The position numbers were made by a program, and so were the translations under genes. Under the pieces are notes generated by a model, which was given only the letters and a program-made list of their open reading frames with translations, had not been told where the DNA came from and made no database searches. Positions 52,494-60,790 of a stretch of 64,000 bases of DNA are shown piece after piece. Source of the stretch: Parablautia sp. Marseille-Q6255 (GTDB taxonomy: Bacteria; Bacillota; Clostridia; Lachnospirales; Lachnospiraceae); NCBI RefSeq assembly GCF_951230155.1, contig NZ_CATNVD010000003.1, positions 124,001-188,000 of the forward strand. The letters run 5' to 3'. Position 1 is the first letter of the stretch. Each line of letters opens with the position of its first letter.

Positions 52494-54217
52494 ACGGTCT
52501 CCTTCCTGCTTCGCGCTTCTTCCTGATACCTTCTCGCATCCTCGTAGATGCGGCGGCAATTTTCCTGATCGCTGTAAGCAAAAAACGCATCCTGACGCGC
52601 ACGGTATACTTCTTTTAAAGAACATCCACGGCGCATATAATCACACAGCGTATCTACCAGTACATCCAGCGTCGCACAGATCTCGCCAAAGCCCTGCTTT
52701 TCATAATCAAAACCGCCGTCACCATAATGCGGCGGCAGCTCCTTCGGATGAAAATATACAACCGGCTTTCTCATATATGCAAAATCAAACTGGACGCCGG
52801 AATAATCCGTCACCATCAGACTTGACTGTGTCAGGATCGTTTCATAATCTGTATCAAGCGCCGTGCAGATCTTTACACCTTCCGGCTCCCGGAAGTCCTT
52901 TTTCTGCGCGCTGATCACCGGATGCAGCAGATAAATGATCCTGTACCCGCACTCCTTCGCACACGCCCGAAGCTTCTCATTATCCAGCAGCGACTGAAAC
53001 AGCTGGAAATACTGCGTATTGCGAAACTCGGGATTGTACCCCCGCGCCTCTCCCATGACAGACTGGACCGCCAGATATGCGCGCCACGTCGGCGTGATCA
53101 GGATCTGCCTGCGGTCGTCATTGACCAGCCCGTCATACCGGGGGATCCCGGTAAGCCGCAGCGTCTCCGGCGCATAATCATACGCAGGTCTGGAAAGGTT
53201 CTCAATCTCACAGGAGGACGCACAGTAATAGCGCTTATTATTATTGACTGCCCGATTGGAATCTGCACTGAGATCCTGCACCGAAAGCCCGTGCTGAATA
53301 CACGTATTGACGGCGCGCAGACGGTCCTGCACAAAGCGGATCTCCCAGTTATTAAACCCGCAAAACGAGTTTACCCCGCTGTGTGTCCCAAATACCATAG
53401 AAGCAAACAGATACGCAAGTCTTTGTTTTTTGCTGCGGTATGCAGCCGGATGATACCCCTGCCCCTGCAGCCTGCGGTAATCCGGCGCATCCCCACGGAT
53501 CACATAGACCGGAATAATGTCTGACTCTGTGCGGCTGCACAGATATTTATAAAAATATTCTCCGCAGTCGCCGCCCTTATACAGCTTATCAAATGTGATC
53601 CAGATATTTTTTTTCATATAGGCCGGATAGGCTAGCCAGTACTGACAGCGCATCAGAAACATTTTTCTGGAACCGTTTTCTGCACACAGGATCTCTCCAA
53701 GAAACCCAAGCTCCTGCCTGATACGCCGGCCATATCCGGCGCGCCGGATGCGAAGCGCGTATGGCGCCGCGCCGTTTTTTGCGGGCTCCCCAGAAGCGTG
53801 CAGGCTCCTGTCATCTGCCCATGTCACGAGATATACGCACCTGCCTGTGCCAAAGCTCCACCAGCACTTTTTCAAGTCACTGTGCAGCCTTGCCTGGTAA
53901 TTTGCTGCCAGTATCGGAAGACGCCGTTCTTCCCCATCGGGTGCGCGCCATATAAACTTCAGGATATTATCCGCCGACAGCTCTCTGATGCAGATCTCTG
54001 ATGCAAAAGCCACCCGCCCGGAAAATACCTCTTTCCCGGCCACGGCCTGCGCGCGTCTTTCGGACCAGTGCACCGGAACATCTGCGCCGTTGATCCGGAC
54101 TGACAGCGTCCCTCTCTTCAGAAGCTGCCCGTCTGCATTTCCATCTATGCGCAGCAGCCCGCCTTCATACTCCAATATATCTATGCTGACACAGCCCGCA
54201 GCAGCCGCTTCACTCAT
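52469..54217 (-). CDS. CDP-glycerol-type glycerophosphotransferase (second)
   Basis: A 582-residue polymer transferase. The N-terminal 200 residues are a separate beta-rich region; then come IWITFDKLYKGGDCGEYFYK, QHGLSVQDLSADSNR, LTGIPRYDGLVND, ILITPTWRAYLAV and MVTDYSGVQFDFAYMRKPVV. These motifs are shared with the 894-residue protein at 60791. It starts in a 4-base overlap with the ABC-Glf gene. Confidence 0.9.
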   Translation of the reverse strand: MSEAAAAGCVSIDILEYEGGLLRIDGNADGQLLKRGTLSVRINGADVPVHWSERRAQAVAGKEVFSGRVAFASEICIRELSADNILKFIWRAPDGEERRLPILAANYQARLHSDLKKCWWSFGTGRCVYLVTWADDRSLHASGEPAKNGAAPYALRIRRAGYGRRIRQELGFLGEILCAENGSRKMFLMRCQYWLAYPAYMKKNIWITFDKLYKGGDCGEYFYKYLCSRTESDIIPVYVIRGDAPDYRRLQGQGYHPAAYRSKKQRLAYLFASMVFGTHSGVNSFCGFNNWEIRFVQDRLRAVNTCIQHGLSVQDLSADSNRAVNNNKRYYCASSCEIENLSRPAYDYAPETLRLTGIPRYDGLVNDDRRQILITPTWRAYLAVQSVMGEARGYNPEFRNTQYFQLFQSLLDNEKLRACAKECGYRIIYLLHPVISAQKKDFREPEGVKICTALDTDYETILTQSSLMVTDYSGVQFDFAYMRKPVVYFHPKELPPHYGDGGFDYEKQGFGEICATLDVLVDTLCDYMRRGCSLKEVYRARQDAFFAYSDQENCRRIYEDARRYQEEARSRKETVCSVSDSI

Positions 54218-56127
54218 ACCTTGATCTTCAGCTCCTTTTTGATATCCGTGATCGCGGCGGTGATCACCTTGTCCATATCATAATACTGATACGTCCCGAG
54301 CCGCCCGCCAAAAATAACGTTCTTTTCCTTATCCGCAAGCTCCCGGTATCTCGCATACAATGCATTATTTTTTTCATCATTTACCGGATAATACGGCTCA
54401 CTGCCCGGCTGCCACTCCGTCGAGTATTCTCTGGAAATGATCGTGAAATCCTTTGGAGCCTCCCGCTCTGCTTCCGGTTCAAAATGCTTATGCTCAATGA
54501 TCCTCGTATACGGGACCTCCCGGTCTGTATAGTTCACAACGGCATTGCCCTGATAGTTCTCCTCCGGGATACGCTCTGTCTCAAAACGCACCGTGCGGTA
54601 TTCCAGATGACCGTAGCAATAATCAAAGTATTCATCGATCATACCGGAGTAAATGACCTTTTCAAACATATCGGGATGCTCTTTGCGGTACGCAAAGAAA
54701 TCCGTATCCAGCATGACATCTGTATTTTCCAGAAGACGCTCCACAAGCTTTGTGTATCCGCCGATCGGGATCCCCTGATACCGATCGTTAAAGTAATTAT
54801 TGTCATACGTAAACCGCAGCGGCAGGCGTTTGATGATAAATGCCGGAAGATCCTTGCAGTCACGCCCCCACTGCTTCTCCGTATAGCCCTTGATCAGCTT
54901 CTCATAAACGTCTGTCCCGACTAAGGACAGCGCCTGCTCCTCCAGATTTTTCGGTTCTGTAATATGCAGATCCGCGATCTGGGAAGCAATCTTTTCTTTT
55001 ACCTCCTTCGGGGTGCGCACGTTCCAGAGCCGACTAAAGGTGTTCATATTAAAGGGAAGATTGTACAGCTCATCCTTATACACCGCCACCGGAGCGTTGA
55101 TGTAGTTATTAAACTCTGCCAGGCGGTTCACGTATTTCCACAGCTTCGGATCGCTCGTGTGGAAAATATGCGCGCCGTACCGATGTACCTGGATGCCATC
55201 CACATCCTCTGTATAGACATTGCCCCCGATGTGGCTTCGCTTGTCGATCACCAGACAGCGCTTGCCCCGCTTTGTCAGCTCCTTCGCACAGACTGCCCCG
55301 TACAGTCCTGCGCCCACGATCAGATAATCGTATTTTTTTCCTTCTCTGCGCAGCTTTTCCCTGTGCTCGCGCTTCTTTTCCTTCGTAAGACGCTCCTGCT
55401 CCGCCTGATACGTCTCACAGATCTCCTGCGCGTCTCCGATCATCCGTATCTCTCCGTGATCCAGCCAGACGGCCTTTTCACACAGATTCTTCACTGCTTC
55501 GATATTATGCGAGACAAAAAGAAGCGTTGTCCCGCCGGAGAGCATCTGCTGCATGCGCTCATTACATTTCCTTCGGAAGCGCATATCTCCGACCTCAAGC
55601 ACCTCGTCCACGATCAGGATATCCGGGTTCACGATCGTCGCGACAGAAAACCCGAGTCTTGCCTTCATACCGGAAGAGAAATTTTTCACCGGAGAGTCCA
55701 GAAAGTTTTCCAGATTGGAAAATTCAACGATCTCATCAAAATGCTCATCCATAAATTCTCTGGAATGTCCCAGCACGAGACCGTTGAGATAAATATTCTC
55801 CCTTGCAGTCAGATCGCCGTCAAATCCGGCGCCCAGCTCGATCAGAGGGGCAATGCTCCCGTTTATTTTTACGCTTCCCTCATACGGCTTCAAAATACCG
55901 CTGATCGTCTTTAACAGTGTAGATTTTCCCGATCCGTTTGCCCCGACCAGACCCCACGCCTCGCCTTTTTTTATCTTCAGGCTGACTCCTTTAAGCGCAA
56001 AGAACTCCTGGAACATCAGCTCATGACGGACCAGCTTGATCGCATACTCCTTGAGATTGTCAACCTTCTCATTGGAGAGATTAAACCGGATTTTTACGTT
56101 ATCCACTTCTATTGCATATTTGCTCAT
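54214..56127 (-). CDS. ABC-type polymer-export ATPase fused to UDP-galactopyranose mutase
   Basis: A 637-residue fusion. Residues 1-245 are a TagH/Wzt-like ABC ATPase with Walker A GANGSGKST (62-70), signature NFSSGMKARLG, Walker B ILIVDEVLEVGD and the H-loop SHN. A 20-residue charged helix (QERLTKEKKREHREKLRREG) leads to residues 265-637, a complete Glf: FAD loop DYLIVGAGLYGAVCAKE, HIFHTSD, KGYTEKQWGRDC and GGRLGTYQYYDMD. No internal ATG with a ribosome site is at the junction. The protein would couple UDP-galactofuranose supply to polymer export. Confidence 0.92.
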   Translation of the reverse strand: MSKYAIEVDNVKIRFNLSNEKVDNLKEYAIKLVRHELMFQEFFALKGVSLKIKKGEAWGLVGANGSGKSTLLKTISGILKPYEGSVKINGSIAPLIELGAGFDGDLTARENIYLNGLVLGHSREFMDEHFDEIVEFSNLENFLDSPVKNFSSGMKARLGFSVATIVNPDILIVDEVLEVGDMRFRRKCNERMQQMLSGGTTLLFVSHNIEAVKNLCEKAVWLDHGEIRMIGDAQEICETYQAEQERLTKEKKREHREKLRREGKKYDYLIVGAGLYGAVCAKELTKRGKRCLVIDKRSHIGGNVYTEDVDGIQVHRYGAHIFHTSDPKLWKYVNRLAEFNNYINAPVAVYKDELYNLPFNMNTFSRLWNVRTPKEVKEKIASQIADLHITEPKNLEEQALSLVGTDVYEKLIKGYTEKQWGRDCKDLPAFIIKRLPLRFTYDNNYFNDRYQGIPIGGYTKLVERLLENTDVMLDTDFFAYRKEHPDMFEKVIYSGMIDEYFDYCYGHLEYRTVRFETERIPEENYQGNAVVNYTDREVPYTRIIEHKHFEPEAEREAPKDFTIISREYSTEWQPGSEPYYPVNDEKNNALYARYRELADKEKNVIFGGRLGTYQYYDMDKVITAAITDIKKELKIKV

Positions 56128-56172
56128 CTTTGTTCTCCATTTCCAAAATTAGTCGCACAGAGCTTCTTTCCA

Positions 56173-56967
56173 TTAAATATATAAAATAAATTTATCCTTT
56201 GCTCTCTGGAAAGACCATACGCCGACAAACAGCATCAAAAATGCGATCAGCCAGCCGCCCAGGAAAATCCGCATCCCCGGGAACTGTCCATAATACACGA
56301 GATCACGGAACTGAGCCACATAGTAATACATCGGATTAAAGCCTTTGATCAGCACCACGAGCCACGGGATCCCCTCGAGCTTGTCAAGATCATAAATGAT
56401 CGGCGTCAGGTACTGCCACGCCGTCAGCACTGCCGCATAAATATGCTGCACGTCCCGGAAAAATACATTAAGCTGCGCGAGGAAAAATCCAAGTCCCACA
56501 CAAAAGATATACAGCTGGATGATCACAAGCGGCATCAGCAGGAGATGCCAGTGAAACGGCGCTCCTGTCACCAGCATAACGATCAGCATCGCGCCGAGCG
56601 AAAATACAAGATCCAGTGTACAGCTTGTCACCTTTGACAGCGTAAAGATATACTTGGGTACGTATACCTTCCGCAAAAGTGACGCATTTCCGGTCACAGA
56701 ACGCATAGCGTTTGTCGTTCCGTTTTTCATGAAGTCAAACAGCAGACGGCCGGTAAACAGATATACCGGATAATTCTCGATATTTTTACCAAGCAGATTG
56801 GAGAACACGATCGCCAGTACGATCATGATCATCAGCGGGTTCAAGATACTCCACACATATCCGAGAAAGCTGCGTCTGTATTTCAGCTTCAGATCCCTGC
56901 TCACCAGCTCCCTGATCAGGTCCTGATACCGGAACAGCGTTTTTATACGGTATTTCAACAGATCCAT
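56173..56967 (-). CDS. ABC permease for polysaccharide/teichoic-acid export (TagG/Wzm type)
   Basis: A 264-residue, six-helix export permease. YRRSFLGYVWSILNPLMIMIVL near the N-terminus and the cytoplasmic NASLLRKVYVPKYIF loop are family hallmarks. It is encoded 45 bases before the ABC-Glf ATPase, its obvious partner. The start at 56967 follows GGAGGG; the frame is open upstream but that part is not conserved. Confidence 0.92.
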   Translation of the reverse strand: MDLLKYRIKTLFRYQDLIRELVSRDLKLKYRRSFLGYVWSILNPLMIMIVLAIVFSNLLGKNIENYPVYLFTGRLLFDFMKNGTTNAMRSVTGNASLLRKVYVPKYIFTLSKVTSCTLDLVFSLGAMLIVMLVTGAPFHWHLLLMPLVIIQLYIFCVGLGFFLAQLNVFFRDVQHIYAAVLTAWQYLTPIIYDLDKLEGIPWLVVLIKGFNPMYYYVAQFRDLVYYGQFPGMRIFLGGWLIAFLMLFVGVWSFQRAKDKFILYI

Positions 56968-57072
56968 AATTTTCCCTCCGCATTTCTTCTTTTCATACCA
57001 TCTTTTTATTTTAGCATACCTGCTATGGCATTTCAACGAAAATACTCGGATTGCAGATAACGCAGATGCAAA

Positions 57073-57106
57073 ATTCCCCGGACAGCCCAAAAGCCATCCG
57101 GGGAAT
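57073..57106 (-). terminator. intrinsic terminator after the second cytidylate-kinase-like gene
   Basis: GATTCCCCGGATGGC and GCTGTCCGGGGAAT pair on the minus strand, followed by TTTTG. Confidence 0.75.
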
Positions 57107-57171
57107 CTTCTGTTTATCTGTTATCTGTCTGTGCTCCTGACCGCATGCCTTCTGGCATATGCGGCACCAGG

Positions 57172-57777
57172 CTATTTCCTGCGTCTGATATAATCCAGGA
57201 TAAGCTCTACGGAATTGTCGATCCCAAGCACGCTGCTGTCTATGCACAGATTGTAGCTGGATGCCATCCCCCACTTTTTCTCAGACTGGAAATTGTAGTA
57301 GCTGGCACGCTTCTTATCTGTCTTTGCGAGCATATCCTTTGCCTTCGCGTCAGTGATGTGATACTCTGCCGCCACGCGGCCGGTACGGAACTCAGTATCC
57401 GCATGTACAAAGATGCTGACAAGCTCCGGGCAGTCCCTGAGAATATAATCCGCGCATCTTCCCACGATCACGCAGGATTCATCAGACAGCTTGCGGATCG
57501 TATCGTAACTCGCCTGATAGATCTGCTGATCGATCGTTGGTCCGGAATACATCACGGAAGGATATACATCCATGACAATAGAGTACAGCAGACTGTTTGT
57601 CGGTTTCTCATCGTAGCTCTCCAGTACTTTTTCGCAAAGACCGCTCTCTTTTGCGATGAGCTTGAGGAGTTCTTTATCGTAAAATTTAATCCCCAGCCTC
57701 TTTGCCAGCTTCTCGCCGATCTCATGGCCTCCGCTTCCAAATTGTCTTCCGATCGTGATAATTACCTTTTTATCCAT
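57172..57777 (-). CDS. cytidylate kinase-like protein (second copy)
   Basis: A 201-residue Cytidylate_kin2 protein with the nucleotide loop ITIGRQFGSGGHEIGEKLA and the central CVIVGRCADYILRDCPE, closely similar in layout to the first copy at 28970-29620. It lies between the TPR/AAA+ gene and the export permease, ending in its own terminator, so a link to the CDP-based polymer pathway is possible but unproven. Confidence 0.8.
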   Translation of the reverse strand: MDKKVIITIGRQFGSGGHEIGEKLAKRLGIKFYDKELLKLIAKESGLCEKVLESYDEKPTNSLLYSIVMDVYPSVMYSGPTIDQQIYQASYDTIRKLSDESCVIVGRCADYILRDCPELVSIFVHADTEFRTGRVAAEYHITDAKAKDMLAKTDKKRASYYNFQSEKKWGMASSYNLCIDSSVLGIDNSVELILDYIRRRK

Positions 57778-57884
57778 ATCTGATCCCTCCTGCCTCTATT
57801 CATTAAGTCTATCGAGGTTTATATGCTATAGTATATCACAATTTTACCAATTCGTCCAAAATAATTTGACAATTTTGTTCAACT

Positions 57885-60566
57885 TTACTTAAAATCCTTC
57901 GGGAAGAGCACAACATAATCATTTTCATCATACCGCTTTTTGCCCATGGAAATCTTGCGGAAGAACTTATTCGACCGTGCGATCGCCTTCTGAACGATCT
58001 CCACTGCGCCTGCGACGGAAAATTCCGCGCTGGCCTCCAGCCCCTCAGAAAGCTTTTGATAAAACGCATCCCACGCCTCGTCGCCGATCACATAGTCCTG
58101 CATATTCGCATAGATCTGTCCGAAGTTTGCCAGCTCATCCTCCGTATACTCCGGCAGATAGATCTGCGCAGTAAACTTCATCGTAAATCTCGGGTGACGC
58201 ATCAAAAGCTCATGGATATACTTCTGCTCGTCCTCCAGGATAATGATCAGACCATCTGTACGGAACTCCATCGCCGTCGTGAGCTGCTCTACCGTACCCG
58301 GCTCCAGATCTCCGGCTTCCTCCACGATCAGCGTACCGCCTGCGATCTTTGCAACGGTTGCCGCTATATCCTTACGGTTCAGATCAGACGCGTAGATCTT
58401 TGCCATTTTCATGACCTGGCTGCCCTTATCCTGCGCGACCGCTTTCGCTATATTCATTGCAAGCGTTGTCTTTCCTGATCCATGCGCGCCGAAAATGAGA
58501 ATATTTCCGCTGCGGGAGGTCCGGTCGTTTCCTTTAGATTCTGCCTGGATAATTGCATTTGCAATCTGATCCTCCAGCCCCTCTACCTCCGTAAAACCTG
58601 CAAACAGATCTCTGAGATGATCTGGCAGAGTCAGATATTCCTCCTCGCCATCGTATCCGTCCGGATCCTCTTCATATGCTTCATCCGGCGCATATGGAAC
58701 ATCCTCTTCTTCATAAAATGCGTCATCTGATCCATCGACAGCATCTCCGCCTGCCTCCGGCTCATATCCGTCTGCACCATCTGCAGCCTCATCGTAGTAG
58801 CCATCCGGATCCATCTCATCAAAATACGCTTCCTCCGGCACATCCTCCGGCAGCGTCTCCGTAAACATCCGGTCTTCCCCTGCCTGCTCCTGCGCGCCTT
58901 CCTGCGCCAGTCTGCGCTCGATCTGTTCTGTCGGGATCCGGATCGTCTTTTCTGAAAGTATTTCTTTTCTTGCAGCCTCTGCAAGCTCCTCACGGCTTAC
59001 GATCCGGCGTGTCTTGTCAAGCTCCTCCTGCGGCAGCTGCTCCTCCTGACCGGACTCCTCTGTGTAAGTCGGCAGAGAACGCTTATTGCGCAAAAGCTTT
59101 TCCGGATTGTTTGTATACTGAAGCGCTTCTCTTTGCGTCTGGGTCAGCTCCTGTGCCGCCGCCTGAGCAACACTTCTGACCGGCGCCGCATCCTCCAGCG
59201 CGATCTCCTGTATATCCACATCTTTTTCTTCTGTCTGCTGCGCCTGTGCATCCCTGCCTCTCGCCCTGCCGGACTGCTGCGGCTCTGTTTCCGGTGCATC
59301 AGCGCTCTGACCGGCGTCCTCTGCCTCCGGATCTGCGGCATCCTCCGGGGCGCCCAGCACTGCATCTGTGATATGCTTGCCCTGATCGCTCATAGACAGG
59401 AGAATGTCATCAATAGAAAGCTTGCCTGCTGTCTGCTCTGTGACCTCCGGCATCTGCAATTTCTGATATCTTGGGAATTTCGGGTCGACGGATGCCGGGA
59501 TATCCTCCTCTGAATGCTCCTCCCGCTTCACCACGCCGGAAATGATCCTGCGCATACTCTTTGCGAGCTCTACCTGCAGATCTGCCTGCTCCTGCGGCTC
59601 CTCCTCTTCTTCCTGAGACAGTCCCTGTACCGCCTCTTCCGTCTGCGCCCAGTCTTCGGCTTTTGCTTCTGCCTGCGGCAGCTTTATCGTCTCCTCCGGC
59701 ACCGTCTGGCGTCTTACCGGCTCCATCAGGCGTGTCTTTTCTGTCTCTGACGGCTCCTGTACACCTGCCTGATCGGCCTCATCCAGCTGTGCCTTATGCG
59801 CTGTGACCTGATCTGCGATCTCCTTTTCTGTCTGCGCCATGATCGACTCAGCGATCACCTCTCCATCTGTACCCGGCACATCCGGAAGCACGCTCTCTGC
59901 TTTTTCTTCTGCTTCCTGCTCCTGTGTCTGCTCCTGTGACTTCTCGCGCAGCTCATCCTCATAGATCTGCTGCTGCTTCGGCGTCAGAGCGGCATATCGT
60001 TTTTTCAGCTCAAGCGCCTTTAAAACATATTTGCCTGAATGGAACCACAAAACAAGATCGTCACAGGTCGCCAGACACTTTTGCATCTGTCCCGCCTGCT
60101 GATACAGAGTTGCCAGCTCATACGCCCAGCGCTCTGTATATTCCTGACCGAGATACTCCTCCAGAATAGTGATCAGCTCCTCGATCTGGCTGCCGCGTCC
60201 CTTGTAGATCTTGTATTTTAAAATGTAACGGTTATTATCATGCGGTGCCGCCTGTACGTATTCAGAATAATACTCTATCGCCTCATCATACTGTCCGAGC
60301 GCTGTCGTCACCTCTACCAGGCGGTACAGAACTGTCCTGCCCACCGGAGAACGTCTGTATGCCCGCTGCAGCAGCGTTTTGCTGTCTTCCAGTCTCCCCG
60401 CCGCCTCATATATTTCACTGATCAGACACAGCGTCCGGATATTCCTGACCCGTCTCCAGTCAATCGTATCTGCCAGATTGGCAGCTTCCTGATAATCTTT
60501 CTGGTCTACCAGTTTATCAATCTCTTCCAGCTTGAGATTGTATTCGTATTTATCCACTTCATCCAC
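57885..60566 (-). CDS. TPR/disordered/AAA+ protein
   Basis: An 893-residue cytoplasmic protein of unknown function. Residues 1-210 are TPR-like helical repeats (LADTIDWRRVRNIRTLCLIS, LGQYDEAIEYYSEYVQAAP). Residues 210-660 are of low complexity and very acidic (Glu, Gln, Asp, Ala) with scattered short motifs, clearly disordered. Residues 670-830 are an AAA+ ATPase of the CbxX-like type: Walker A GAHGSGKT (703-710), Walker B TLIVEEAGDL and LIIILEDEQ. Such proteins often assemble or remodel partner complexes. A consensus promoter precedes it. Confidence 0.8.
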   Translation of the reverse strand: MDEVDKYEYNLKLEEIDKLVDQKDYQEAANLADTIDWRRVRNIRTLCLISEIYEAAGRLEDSKTLLQRAYRRSPVGRTVLYRLVEVTTALGQYDEAIEYYSEYVQAAPHDNNRYILKYKIYKGRGSQIEELITILEEYLGQEYTERWAYELATLYQQAGQMQKCLATCDDLVLWFHSGKYVLKALELKKRYAALTPKQQQIYEDELREKSQEQTQEQEAEEKAESVLPDVPGTDGEVIAESIMAQTEKEIADQVTAHKAQLDEADQAGVQEPSETEKTRLMEPVRRQTVPEETIKLPQAEAKAEDWAQTEEAVQGLSQEEEEEPQEQADLQVELAKSMRRIISGVVKREEHSEEDIPASVDPKFPRYQKLQMPEVTEQTAGKLSIDDILLSMSDQGKHITDAVLGAPEDAADPEAEDAGQSADAPETEPQQSGRARGRDAQAQQTEEKDVDIQEIALEDAAPVRSVAQAAAQELTQTQREALQYTNNPEKLLRNKRSLPTYTEESGQEEQLPQEELDKTRRIVSREELAEAARKEILSEKTIRIPTEQIERRLAQEGAQEQAGEDRMFTETLPEDVPEEAYFDEMDPDGYYDEAADGADGYEPEAGGDAVDGSDDAFYEEEDVPYAPDEAYEEDPDGYDGEEEYLTLPDHLRDLFAGFTEVEGLEDQIANAIIQAESKGNDRTSRSGNILIFGAHGSGKTTLAMNIAKAVAQDKGSQVMKMAKIYASDLNRKDIAATVAKIAGGTLIVEEAGDLEPGTVEQLTTAMEFRTDGLIIILEDEQKYIHELLMRHPRFTMKFTAQIYLPEYTEDELANFGQIYANMQDYVIGDEAWDAFYQKLSEGLEASAEFSVAGAVEIVQKAIARSNKFFRKISMGKKRYDENDYVVLFPKDFK

Positions 60567-60617
60567 CTCATTGATCTATGCTTTAAAAAAACCTGCACGA
60601 TACGCAGTATATTTTTT

Positions 60618-60646
60618 AGTGTACCATACCTGTTTTTTCTTGTCAA
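60618..60646 (-). promoter_or_regulatory. sigma-A promoter of the TPR/AAA+ gene
   Basis: Minus strand TTGACA (60641-60646), a 17-base spacer and TACACT (60618-60623). Confidence 0.7.
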
Positions 60647-60649
60647 AAA

Positions 60650-60685
60650 CAACTGTCATAAATTTTAGAAAATTGGCGACAGTTG
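60650..60685. promoter_or_regulatory. inverted repeat between divergent promoters
   Basis: CAACTGTC (60650-60657) and GACAGTTG (60678-60685) are perfect 8-base arms around 20 bases. They lie between the two divergent promoters and could bind one regulator that controls both. Confidence 0.4.
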
Positions 60686-60698
60686 CGCTGTCTGTACA

Positions 60699-60727
60699 TT
60701 GACGAACACAAGCCTTTGCAGTAAAAT
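60699..60727 (+). promoter_or_regulatory. promoter of the divergent polymer transferase
   Basis: TTGACG (60699-60704), a 17-base spacer and TAAAAT (60722-60727). Transcription would begin near 60734. Confidence 0.65.
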
Positions 60728-60790
60728 TGTTTCGTGCTCTGCACTCTCGCAATTGTGCATTTAATAATGAAGAAAGGTTTTACAGAAATC

